Positions 23,931-31,894 of a stretch of DNA of 57,391 nucleotides are shown one piece after another (within the stretch, counting starts at the first letter, position 1; each line of letters begins with the position of its first letter). The DNA is from Candidatus Melainabacteria bacterium. Its GTDB lineage: Bacteria > Cyanobacteriota > Vampirovibrionia > Obscuribacterales > Obscuribacteraceae. Made by a program: the position numbers and the translations under genes. The stretch spans positions 1 through 57,391 of the forward strand of contig JACRFZ010000112.1 in assembly GCA_016212515.1 (NCBI GenBank), read 5' to 3'. A model generated the notes under the pieces. It saw only the letters and a program-made list of their open reading frames with translations, was not told the origin of the DNA and ran no database searches.

Positions 23931-25448
23931 ATGTCGGTTGGTTGCCGCTGGATTGTCAGGAGTCTCAAGGACCCATTGAAGTTTGATCTGACGCTGGACC
24001 GCGAGGCAAGAGTTGAGCTCAGCCAGCAGATTTACGAGCAAATTAAGACGGCCATACTGAGTGGCAGGCTGAAGCCTGGCGACAGGCTATCTTCTTCCCG
24101 GGAACTATCGGAGGAACTGTCGGTCTCTCGTCCGACCGTGGCCGTTGCTTTCGAACAGCTTTCACTGGAAGGTTATATTGAAATGCGCCACGGCTCGGGC
24201 ACCTATGTGCAGGAGGGGTTGAGCGCAGCCGCTGCGGTTAAGAGGAAGCGCGGCACTGCCGGCAAAGCAACGCGTGGAAGAAGTAATTCCGACTTCCGCC
24301 GGGAAGCCGAGCAGATGAGCCCTTCCACCAGGAGTGCGGAGAGTCCGGCGCTTTCTTTTCAGTATGGTATTCCAGCACTGGAGGAGTTTCCAAATGCTGA
24401 GTGGAGCCGATTGGTCGGGCGTATCTCTAGAAATGCCTCCGCCGGCGATCTGGCCATGACGGGCGAGGCATTCGGGCTCGTCACGCTCAGGCACGCTATC
24501 GCTGATTGCCTGGTGCGTTTTCGGGGACTCTCGATTAAGCCTGAGCAAGTCATAGTCGTACAGGGTCTGAATCAGGGACTGGATCTTGTTGCTCGGCTGC
24601 ACTTAAATCCCGGCGCTGTGGTGGCTATGGAAGATCCCGGCTATCCCCTGGCGCCGCGCATCTTTCGAGCCAATTCGGGGCGTGTGGTGCCGGTTGGTCT
24701 GGACGACCAGGGACTCTATATCGAGCAATTGAAGGGCTCCAGTCAGGCACTCCTCAACAAGGCCAAACTTGTCTACCTGACTCCTTCCCACCAGTTTCCT
24801 ACGGGCATCACAATGTCTCTACCGCGTCGTCTTGAGCTATTGGCCTGGGCGAAGCGCTCAGGGGCAATTATTCTTGAAGACGACTTTGATAGTGAATACC
24901 AGGGCACAGGTAAGCCGATACCTGCGCTGATGAGCCTCGATAGCAATGACCAGGTGATTTATTCAGGCACTTTCAATCAACTGATGTTTCCGGGTATCGG
25001 TGTCGGTTATTTAATCGTGCCCGAGAGTCTGGTTCCTCTATACGAGAGGGGGCGCAGACTGCTTGGTGAGCCTGTGAATTTTCAATTACAGCAGTGTCTG
25101 GCTGAGTTCATTTTGCGCGGGGAATTGGAGCGGCACTGGCGGCGTACCAGGGTTGTATACAGTGAACGACGCCAGGCCTTCCTAGATGCGTTGGAGCGCT
25201 ATATGAGCGGGCTTTACACTGTTCGCGGCGAGCAGTGCGGTGTGTTCGTTTCGGTTACTTTCGCCGGTCGCATGACGACGGAAGTAATTATCAAGAAAGC
25301 TGCCCAAAAGAATCTCGGCTTGTTTTCGACGCGAGATTTCTACAGTCGGTCCATAGCGCCGGAGCGAGAGTTCATTTTCGGTTTCGGGGCTCTCAAGGAA
25401 ATGGCAATAGTCAAAGGCGTCAAGCTTCTTTCGACAATTCTTTCTTGA
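23931..25448 (+). CDS. MocR-type (GntR + aminotransferase-like) regulator lacking the PLP lysine
   Basis: This protein has up to 505 residues. Residues about 28-95 are a GntR winged helix (QQIYEQIKTAIL, LSSSRELSEELSVSRPTV, GSGTYV). Residues about 140-500 are an aminotransferase fold (TPSHQFPTGITM, EDDFDSEYQG). At the position of the PLP-anchoring Lys, families read GTFSK; here it is GTFNQ (346-350), and the phosphate-contacting Arg (FPGLRLGY) is Gly357 in FPGIGVGY. The domain therefore probably does not bind PLP as an aldimine and may sense another ligand. ATG 23931 has no ribosome site; TTG 23976 with AAGGA four bases upstream is a strong alternative start. Three operator palindromes lie upstream. 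Confidence 0.85.
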   Translation: MSVGCRWIVRSLKDPLKFDLTLDREARVELSQQIYEQIKTAILSGRLKPGDRLSSSRELSEELSVSRPTVAVAFEQLSLEGYIEMRHGSGTYVQEGLSAAAAVKRKRGTAGKATRGRSNSDFRREAEQMSPSTRSAESPALSFQYGIPALEEFPNAEWSRLVGRISRNASAGDLAMTGEAFGLVTLRHAIADCLVRFRGLSIKPEQVIVVQGLNQGLDLVARLHLNPGAVVAMEDPGYPLAPRIFRANSGRVVPVGLDDQGLYIEQLKGSSQALLNKAKLVYLTPSHQFPTGITMSLPRRLELLAWAKRSGAIILEDDFDSEYQGTGKPIPALMSLDSNDQVIYSGTFNQLMFPGIGVGYLIVPESLVPLYERGRRLLGEPVNFQLQQCLAEFILRGELERHWRRTRVVYSERRQAFLDALERYMSGLYTVRGEQCGVFVSVTFAGRMTTEVIIKKAAQKNLGLFSTRDFYSRSIAPEREFIFGFGALKEMAIVKGVKLLSTILS

Positions 25449-25505
25449 AATAGGTTGGCTGGAATCTAGCTGCCCCGAACCGATCCGGCTGGAGGTAGAC
25501 TATTT

Positions 25506-25763
25506 CTACTGAGCAGGAGCAGTGGTTGTGGCCGGGGCAGTGCCGGTAGCGGCAGGCTTTTTCTTGCCCAATTTACTGAACAGGCTCTTGACGCGATTGT
25601 CTTTCAAAACGCGGCGGGTTGCGCCGGTCATTCTGGTGAATACGTTTTTCTTTGCAGGTTTGACGGTAGTCTGTTGCGGCAGTTGAGCCTGTGCTTGCAG
25701 GTCGCTTGTGAGAGCTTGACCGACTGAGAGGAGTGCGATCAGGGTGACTATTCTGCCTTTCAT
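25506..25763 (-). CDS. Small secreted basic protein
   Basis: This 85-residue protein has ATG 25763 with CCGGAG six bases upstream. The N-terminus has a signal peptide (KGRIVTLIALLSVGQALTS, probable cut after TSDLQAQA). The mature part is rich in Lys and Arg (KPAKKNVFTRMTGATRRV, KLGKKKP) and ends in an Ala/Thr/Pro-rich tail. No family is recognised. It is a monocistronic unit convergent with the MocR gene. Confidence 0.55.
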   Translation of the reverse strand: MKGRIVTLIALLSVGQALTSDLQAQAQLPQQTTVKPAKKNVFTRMTGATRRVLKDNRVKSLFSKLGKKKPAATGTAPATTTAPAQ

Positions 25764-26244
25764 TGTTAACTCCGGAAAACTTGACGATTGCTTGTTGTGG
25801 AACTGCCGACCGGCTTTTAGCCCGAACTCTGGAAAGGTGTCTTTCCATCTGTTTGCTCGGCAGTTTGCTCCAGAAGATTCTAGCAGCAGTGAGGTGCCGG
25901 TAGGTTTTCAGAAGAGTCGGTGGGCTGTGTAACAATAGTGATGTGAAGAAATGTTGCATGGGCATTTGCGGCTTTTAGCCGTTTTGAAACCCGCGCCTTC
26001 AGGGCGTTTACGCTGTCAAATCGATTTAATTTCTGCTGTTACATGAGTTTGTTCGGTCTCCTGGCATTTTCGAAAGAGACCCCCGGAAGCCGGATTTAAA
26101 ACTCCGAGTTGAGCGGCAATCGAGTAACTAAAAGAAATAGTAAAGCGTCGAAAAAAGAAACTTGGCTGTGCTTCTGGAGCGTGTAGTTCAAGTCTGGTCG
26201 GTTCAAACTGAGGGCAGAGTCTAAGAGTCTGACTCAAAACAGTT
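25764..26244. other. Intergenic region, no gene seen
   Basis: The stretch holds the minus-strand promoter of the small secreted protein gene and downstream sequence of the TPR gene. Short open frames here have no ribosome site and no recognisable features. Confidence 0.35.
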
Positions 26245-26253
26245 GCGAAAAGA

Positions 26254-26290
26254 CCGTCAGCAGTCTCCGAAAGAGGAGAGTTGCTGACGG
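26254..26290 (-). terminator. Intrinsic terminator of the small TPR gene
   Basis: CCGTCAGCA (26254-26262) pairs with TGCTGACGG (26282-26290) and TCTCC with GGAGA inside. On the minus strand TCTTTTCGC follows. Confidence 0.7.
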
Positions 26291-26340
26291 CAGAAATGTA
26301 TTTCCCCTAAGGGCTATGTTTTAGAGGCCGAAAGAAGCCT

Positions 26341-26673
26341 TCAGAGGCGATAGAGGTGATGCAGCCGACCGAAGATATCCAGCGTCACCGGGTGGTTGTT
26401 GCCCAGGTGCTTTTCCAGAATGGTGAGAGCCTCGACGAAGGTATCGCGGGCCAGGATTTCTTGGCCCATGGACTCCTGAAGTTGTGCCAGGTCGTTGAGG
26501 GCGTAGCCGACGGCCTGATGTTCCGCGCCCAGTTGCTCTTTGGCAAGGGTGATTGCGTCGACGTAAAAGCCTTCCGCCTTTTCAAATTCCTGCCAGCGCT
26601 GGTGGTCGGAGCCCTGCTTGAGCAGATTGGATACTTCGATGAGAATGGGGCAGGTGGGGGGAGTCTGGTTCAT
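26341..26673 (-). CDS. Small TPR protein
   Basis: This 110-residue protein has ATG 26673 behind AGGAAG. It carries about two kinesin-light-chain-type tetratricopeptide repeats: FEKAEGFYVDAITLAKEQLG followed by AVGYALNDLAQLQESMG and ARDTFVEALTILEKHLG. The LGAEHQAVGYAL and LGNNHPVTLD links are typical of the TPR_10/TPR_12 type. No other domain is present. It is probably a protein-interaction adaptor, and its partner cannot be told from context. Confidence 0.7.
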   Translation of the reverse strand: MNQTPPTCPILIEVSNLLKQGSDHQRWQEFEKAEGFYVDAITLAKEQLGAEHQAVGYALNDLAQLQESMGQEILARDTFVEALTILEKHLGNNHPVTLDIFGRLHHLYRL

Positions 26674-27231
26674 ACTGTCTTCCTATTGATTGCGCTTCAG
26701 AGAAGCCGTTCCCAGGTCGCGGTTGCTGTCCTGGACAAAGTTGCGATTGTCAAAGAAATCCTTGCGTTCTCGCTCTTTCAGGCAGAAAACCCACCGCGTT
26801 GGTAGCCGCAACACATGAGAGTGCGGGCTTTTGGGTGGAAATGGGCGGGGGGTGCGCTGGTAAGCGATTTAGTTAGTGATACCTGAAAAGAAGGAGAAAG
26901 AAGGATGCTTACTGTTCTAGCGGAGCCGGGCTTTACTTCAAAGCACTTTTGTGAAGGCAGATTACGAGCAATCATTGCTGGTTCGCAACATTTGCCTTCC
27001 GGTTGGTTGTGCAATGCGGCACTTCCTGACTGTTAGAACGGGCAGCCAATGAGCATTTACCAGTTCGTTAGATACCCCGTAAATGTGGTTGGGCTTGGGC
27101 GTAGACAATTGTCTCCAGAGCATTATGGCTTTGCTAAGATTGTCGAGCACGCTCAAAATGTGCCTAGCGCAATTACGCAATCCCAGTGGAAGCCGAAAGC
27201 CGGGTACGAACCGGAGAACTTGTGAGAAGCG
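26674..27231. other. Intergenic region between divergent TPR and ABC genes
   Basis: The region must contain both divergent promoters. No gene or known RNA element is seen. Confidence 0.35.
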
Positions 27232-28062
27232 ATGTCTGCCGTCATTGAAGTGCGAAACCTGGCTAAGAAGTTCGACAAGGCAACTGCAGTCGAGGATATC
27301 TCCTTTACCATCGAGAAGGGGGAATTCGTAGGGCTCCTTGGCCAGAACGGCGCCGGCAAATCAACTACGATCCAGATACTTCTGGGCTTGATCACGCCCA
27401 CATCCGGTGATGTTCGTATATTTGGCTACAGCCCCTGGAAGGAGCGCGTAAAGGTTTTAGAGCGCAGTAATTTCAGTTCGGCTTATGTAGCCATGCCGCC
27501 CAATTTGCAGGTACGGGAAAACTTGGAGGTTTTTGCCCGGCTTTACGGCGTGCGCAATCGCTCCCGGAAAATTGATGAGCTTCTCTCCTTATTCGCAGTT
27601 GATCATCTAGCACGCAAGATGACCGGTGCCCTCTCTTCCGGTGAATCTACGAGGGTGAACCTCTGCAAAGCCTTATTGAACGACCCGGAACTCTTGCTTC
27701 TGGACGAACCGACGGCCAGCCTTGATCCTGATATTGCCGACAAGGTGCGAGGGCTGTTGCGTCAGATTCAAAAGGAGAGGGGGCTGACGGTGGTCTACAC
27801 CTCTCACAATATGACCGACGTGGAGGAGCTTTGCCATCGCGTCTTGTTTTTACACAGGGGGCGAATAATTGCCCAGGGTACTCCCGGCGAGATAGTTGAG
27901 AATCTGGGTGAGTCGTCACTGGAGGAGGTTTTCATAGCTATCGCCAGAGATACCCTGAAGATCCCTCCTACGCCAGTCTCTAAGAAACATGACAGCGATG
28001 CCGAAGTGGTCCGGGGCAAGCTCTCTGAAACCGCAGAACGGGAGAATGAAGAGCCATGCTGA
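27232..28062 (+). CDS. ABC transporter ATP-binding protein (exporter type)
   Basis: This 276-residue protein has Walker A GQNGAGKST (37-45), a signature LSSGE (a variant of LSGGQ), Walker B LLLLDEP and the switch His in YTSHN. The N-terminal 230 residues are a standard drug/polysaccharide-type exporter ATPase. The last 45 residues form a charged tail. Its stop overlaps the permease start by 7 bases (ATGCTGA), so translation of the two is coupled. It powers export by the ABC-2 permease next door; the substrate is unknown. Confidence 0.9.
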   Translation: MSAVIEVRNLAKKFDKATAVEDISFTIEKGEFVGLLGQNGAGKSTTIQILLGLITPTSGDVRIFGYSPWKERVKVLERSNFSSAYVAMPPNLQVRENLEVFARLYGVRNRSRKIDELLSLFAVDHLARKMTGALSSGESTRVNLCKALLNDPELLLLDEPTASLDPDIADKVRGLLRQIQKERGLTVVYTSHNMTDVEELCHRVLFLHRGRIIAQGTPGEIVENLGESSLEEVFIAIARDTLKIPPTPVSKKHDSDAEVVRGKLSETAERENEEPC

Positions 28063-28856
28063 CTGTTCGCCCGGACCGGGTCGCCGGTCTTTGTTACCGC
28101 TATTATCTGGTGCTCTCTCGCAGCAGTTTCAGGGTCATGGACATAGTCTTCTGGCCGGTAATGGACCTTCTTGTTTGGGGCTTCGTCAGTAATTACTTCT
28201 CCAGTCTGGGTGGTTCTGCACCACAGGCGGTGACATTTCTGGTTGGGGGAATCATCTTCTTCAATGTCCTCTACAGAGCGCAGCAGTCTATATCTGTGTC
28301 GTTCCTGGAAGACCTTTGGTCTCGCAATCTGCTCAGTATTTTTGTGTCGCCGATCACGGTAGCAGAGTTTGTCAGCGCTACCTATGTGGTAGGAGTGGCT
28401 CAGGCACTGGCTGTCACTCTCATCATGTCTGTCATGGCCGCCTTCCTGTATGCCTTTAATATGCTCAGTCTTTCCTGGTATTTGATACCACTCTTCGTCA
28501 ACCTGTTGGTAATGGGCTGGTGGCTGGGACTGGGCACCACAGCCTTGATTTTGCGCTATGGCTATCAAGCGGAAGCGCTGGCATGGGCTGTGCCTTTTCT
28601 GTTGCAGCCCGTCTGTGCCGTCTTCTATCCTGTTTCGGTTTTGCCCGCCTGGCTTCAGACTGTGGCCTGGTTTGTGCCGGCTACCCATGTCTTTGAGGGC
28701 ATGCGCCATATTCTCGCTGGCGGCAATCAGTGCGCTGTTTATCTGATCAAGGCCTCCCTTCTGAATGTTCTTTATTGGGTGGCTACTACGGTCTTCTTCG
28801 GAGCAATGATAAGCAGGGCCAGGGAGCGCGGTTCACTGGCTAAGATCGTCACTTAG
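28056..28856 (+). CDS. ABC-2 type transporter permease
   Basis: This 266-residue protein has about six hydrophobic helices, including VMDIVFWPVMDLLVWGF near the start, and the family block PVSVLPAWLQTVAWFVPATHVFEGMR (in parts) before the last helix. It is typical of the ABC-2/NodJ-like exporters of polyols, lipids, antibiotics or polysaccharides. It forms a two-gene unit with the ATPase. No neighbouring gene indicates the cargo. Confidence 0.85.
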   Translation: MLTVRPDRVAGLCYRYYLVLSRSSFRVMDIVFWPVMDLLVWGFVSNYFSSLGGSAPQAVTFLVGGIIFFNVLYRAQQSISVSFLEDLWSRNLLSIFVSPITVAEFVSATYVVGVAQALAVTLIMSVMAAFLYAFNMLSLSWYLIPLFVNLLVMGWWLGLGTTALILRYGYQAEALAWAVPFLLQPVCAVFYPVSVLPAWLQTVAWFVPATHVFEGMRHILAGGNQCAVYLIKASLLNVLYWVATTVFFGAMISRARERGSLAKIVT

Positions 28857-29081
28857 TACCTTTCCTGGAAATGGAAACAGTTGTCGTTCCTTATGTTAAC
28901 GGCGTAAAGCACTCTCGCCGCCTTGCCGAGAAGATTTTATTTTGGGCGCGAAAGCCTGCCGGTTGCAGGTTTGTCCGCTGTGGTGGCGAGGATGGTGGCG
29001 CTGCCGGTGTTGACAGACTTGTTTTGGAGGCGTATCAATGTCTGTAGAACCGCATGGCGGTGGCTTTTGAAGATGCTTCGT

Positions 29082-29106
29082 TTTGAAAAGCATTATCGTT
29101 TTTAAA
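29082..29106 (+). promoter_or_regulatory. AT-rich palindrome, candidate Fur/Zur-type operator
   Basis: TTTGAAAA (29082-29089) and TTTTTAAA (29099-29106) form an imperfect palindrome around GCATTATCG, 52 bases upstream of the His/Cys-rich protein ATG. Length and AT-richness resemble Fur-family boxes. The downstream metal-binding protein makes metal-dependent control plausible. Confidence 0.35.
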
Positions 29107-29157
29107 AAGCCGAGTTCAAGAAACATAGTATTGATTTTCATTTTCAGGAGATTTCAA

Positions 29158-29505
29158 ATGAATTGCGGAAGCGAGCACAAAGGACATGACCATAAACACG
29201 GAGAAGGTTGTGGTCACAAGGTAGTCGAGCATGATGGTCATAAAGACTATCTTCATGACGGTCACCTCCATAACGTACATGGCGATCATGTACATGATCA
29301 CTCTTTGAGCGTTGGCGGCGCCAATGCTGCAAACTGCACACCGGAGCACAAGTGCGGCGGCCACGACGGCGCTCACAAACATGCTGCCGACTGTGGACAC
29401 GAAGCCGTGCCCCACGGTGATCACGTTGACTACCTGGTGGAAGGTCATCTGCACCATCCCTGCGGCAGCCACTGTGATGATCACGGTCCGGTCAACGTCA
29501 AGTAA
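29158..29505 (+). CDS. His/Cys-rich metal-binding protein
   Basis: This 115-residue protein has ATG 29158 behind AGGAG. It consists of two similar halves, each with Cys and many His: HKHGEGCGHKVVEHDGHKDYL and later CGHEAVPHGDHVDYL, each followed by a GHLH motif. About a quarter of the residues are His. No signal peptide or membrane segment is present. Such proteins are known as small Zn/Ni/Co-binding buffers, often under metal-dependent control. It is a single-gene unit with a strong terminator. Confidence 0.75.
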   Translation: MNCGSEHKGHDHKHGEGCGHKVVEHDGHKDYLHDGHLHNVHGDHVHDHSLSVGGANAANCTPEHKCGGHDGAHKHAADCGHEAVPHGDHVDYLVEGHLHHPCGSHCDDHGPVNVK

Positions 29506-29537
29506 TCAGCGCCGCGGTATTTATTCAACTGTTGGTC

Positions 29538-29569
29538 AAAGGGGGTGAGCCGGGCGGTTCACCCCTTTT
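29538..29569 (+). terminator. Intrinsic terminator of the His/Cys-rich gene
   Basis: A 13-14-bp stem pairs AAAGGGGGTGAGCC (29538-29551) with GGTTCACCCCTTTT (29556-29569), and the right arm ends in a T-run. Confidence 0.85.
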
Positions 29570-29594
29570 GTGCGGGCATTTTCTTAAGGCAGGA

Positions 29595-31625
29595 CTATCG
29601 TTTAGTGGGCATGATGGCGTCAGAGAGAGTCTTGCGTGATAAACAATAATACCGATCCGCTTCCGATTCTCTACGCATGCGGCTGAGGAGCACGCCGTGG
29701 TCTTTGTATATAGCTGCCAGTCTGCGCTTGAGCAGGCTGCCCAGGGTACATTGTTCACCTTCGTTGGAGGAAAGCAGCAGATAGCCTCTCAGCGATGCTG
29801 TCTGCATGTATTCGGCCGCCTTTTTGAAATGCTTTTCGGCTTTGAACAGGAGACCCAGATGGCAATAGACCAGGGCCAGGCGATGATAGACGAGCCCTTG
29901 CAGTGCGTCGCCGCGATCTCCTCTCGTTTCTAATAGAAGCAGGCAGCGCTTGAGCAATTTTTCAGACTGCCAACTTTTGCCTGTTTTGAGATGGTGGCAG
30001 GCCAGGAACGAGAGGTCATTGAGGAGATTTGACTCTAATTGAAAAGTCTGGGATATGGCCAGGCTTTCCTCCAGAAGTTCTTCGGCGGCCAGGAGATCGC
30101 CGCGTTTGAGGAAGACTTTGCCAAGACGAGAATGGGCATCATGAAGAGCACTGAAGAACTCTTGACGGTCTGCCGGCTCATACTTATAGGCACCTGTGGC
30201 CGGGAAAAGATCCGTGTACTCAACTACTTCTTCCTTGTCCTCGCTGGACTCTGTCCGGAAAAGCTCTGCTGAGAGTCTTTCGAATTCGGCTCTCAGTGAC
30301 TCATCAGAGTGGCGTTCTAAGGTGCTTGCCGTTTGACCGGGAGTAATTGCGGGCGGTTGAGTTAAGGTATTATTAGTATCTTCCGCTGTCTTCGGCGGGG
30401 CGAATTCAGCTTCCGGAGCGGTTTCGGTAAGACCTTCTCCTGCCTGAGCCTGTTCTTTATGCTTGCGCTCGAGGTATCTGCCACCCATGGCCTGCAAAGT
30501 CTCTTCCAGGCGCTGGGGAGTCATGGCCGGTAATTCATTGACGGTCATAGTGGCGCGCTTTTCTGCTTTCTTGAAATAACCGTTCAACTCGCCGGCGGTG
30601 ATTTGCGGAGGCAGTCCTATTTTTAATTCGGTTGCCGGCTGAGATTTGACCAGGTTCAATTCCAGAATGCATTCCGATACGGTCTTATCGCTATTGAAAA
30701 CTTTGACCATGCAGGCTGTTGCTTCTCCAGCCGTCAGTTGGAGATTTTTGACCATGGTTTGCAGTCCCAGGGCGGCGTCTAGCAGGGCTCTAGTGATGAA
30801 GCCGCGTGCTACCAACATTTCACCGATGGGATGCCCATGGGCTAGGGAAAGTTCCAGAGCCTGGTTTATGTCGTTTTGCCCAAGGATACCGGCACGCACA
30901 AAAAGCTCGCCAAGGCGGATGGTATTCTCGCCTTTCTTTACCAGTGGTTTAAGTAAGCGACTGTCAAAAGCCTCTCTCTCAAAGGTTTGACTTTCGAAGC
31001 TTCTGCCACCTGTGGCGGTGGTAACGGTGAAGGCTGCGTCTGGTGAAACCATATCCAGAAACTTGCGCGGGTCTTGCTTGAGGGCTTCCACAGCCTGCTC
31101 GCGGCTGAACATGCCGTCGCGGACACGAATCTGTAGCTCCAGGGCTGCATCTAGATATGATTCTGAAAGTACTCCGGTGCTAACCAGGTGGAAGCCCAGG
31201 GGATAGCCCGACTCAACTGTGGCCACTGAGGCGCTTTGCATAATCTCAGGTGTGACGGCGCCTGCTGCCAGAAGTAATTCACCCAGCTTGCAAGTCTCTG
31301 CGCGCGATTTCAAAACAATGGCGCGGTTGCTGTTCACTGATACCGAATTCAGTGCCTCTTCGAATGTAAGTCCGGCAGCGCAGGCCGTCGAAAGAGCTTT
31401 GAAAGCGCTGTAGGTGTCAATAGCGCCGTCTCTTATGAGAGACTGAGCTTGCAGAGCTGCTCTCAATTGTTCAGGGCTTATATAGCCCCGGTTGATCAGT
31501 GTTCTGCCTATTAATCTGTCTCGTGTGCCGGAATCTTTTACGGCATCATCGATCTGGTTTTGAGATACTAGTCCAGCTTTAACCAGTAGCTCGCCGATTG
31601 GTAAATCGGAAGCATACCCTTTCAA
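29595..31625 (-). CDS. Triple MshEN-like repeat protein with C-terminal TPR
   Basis: This 676-residue protein starts at TTG 31625 with GAGG eight bases upstream. Three repeats of the GspE/MshE N-terminal type are visible: PIGELLVKAGLVSQNQ with LIGRTLINRG (about 9-70), KLGELLLAAGAVTPE with PLGFHLVSTG (about 112-170), and RLGELFVRAGILGQN with PIGEMLVARG (about 238-300). MshEN domains can bind cyclic di-GMP; here no secretion ATPase follows. An acidic, Pro/Thr-rich linker leads to TPR-like helices (about 500-640, DLLAAEELLEESLAIS). It is probably a scaffold reading a nucleotide signal, which is inference. Confidence 0.75.
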   Translation of the reverse strand: MKGYASDLPIGELLVKAGLVSQNQIDDAVKDSGTRDRLIGRTLINRGYISPEQLRAALQAQSLIRDGAIDTYSAFKALSTACAAGLTFEEALNSVSVNSNRAIVLKSRAETCKLGELLLAAGAVTPEIMQSASVATVESGYPLGFHLVSTGVLSESYLDAALELQIRVRDGMFSREQAVEALKQDPRKFLDMVSPDAAFTVTTATGGRSFESQTFEREAFDSRLLKPLVKKGENTIRLGELFVRAGILGQNDINQALELSLAHGHPIGEMLVARGFITRALLDAALGLQTMVKNLQLTAGEATACMVKVFNSDKTVSECILELNLVKSQPATELKIGLPPQITAGELNGYFKKAEKRATMTVNELPAMTPQRLEETLQAMGGRYLERKHKEQAQAGEGLTETAPEAEFAPPKTAEDTNNTLTQPPAITPGQTASTLERHSDESLRAEFERLSAELFRTESSEDKEEVVEYTDLFPATGAYKYEPADRQEFFSALHDAHSRLGKVFLKRGDLLAAEELLEESLAISQTFQLESNLLNDLSFLACHHLKTGKSWQSEKLLKRCLLLLETRGDRGDALQGLVYHRLALVYCHLGLLFKAEKHFKKAAEYMQTASLRGYLLLSSNEGEQCTLGSLLKRRLAAIYKDHGVLLSRMRRESEADRYYCLSRKTLSDAIMPTKR

Positions 31626-31826
31626 GGTTCAGACCTCGGTTTAATTTTCTAGAGAGGAGGTTAGTTTTCAATAGGGATTCCGAAATGTATTGTCTTACAT
31701 ATCTATCGCATAATAAGCCTAAAACTTTATCAGAATGTCAGTTGGCAGAGGTTTAGAGACTTCTGTTTACATTGATGGACAGCGGAGTTTACAAGGGAGC
31801 CCTTGCTAATGACTACCGGGTAACCT

Positions 31827-31834
31827 GCTAGAAT
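31827..31834 (+). promoter_or_regulatory. Extended -10 promoter candidate for the TPR gene
   Basis: TGCTAGAAT (TG-N-TAGAAT) ends 60 bases before the GTG start at 31895. No good -35 lies at 17 bases, as allowed for extended -10 promoters. Confidence 0.35.
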
Positions 31835-31894
31835 CTGCCTCTGTGCCCTGGCCGTCAGGCATCGGTCTTCGCAAACGCATAACTGGAGAGCCAC

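Noticed and set aside
26016..26237. Minus-strand 73-codon frame near the small TPR gene
   Set aside because: No ribosome site, no domain, and it lies beyond the terminator of the TPR gene.
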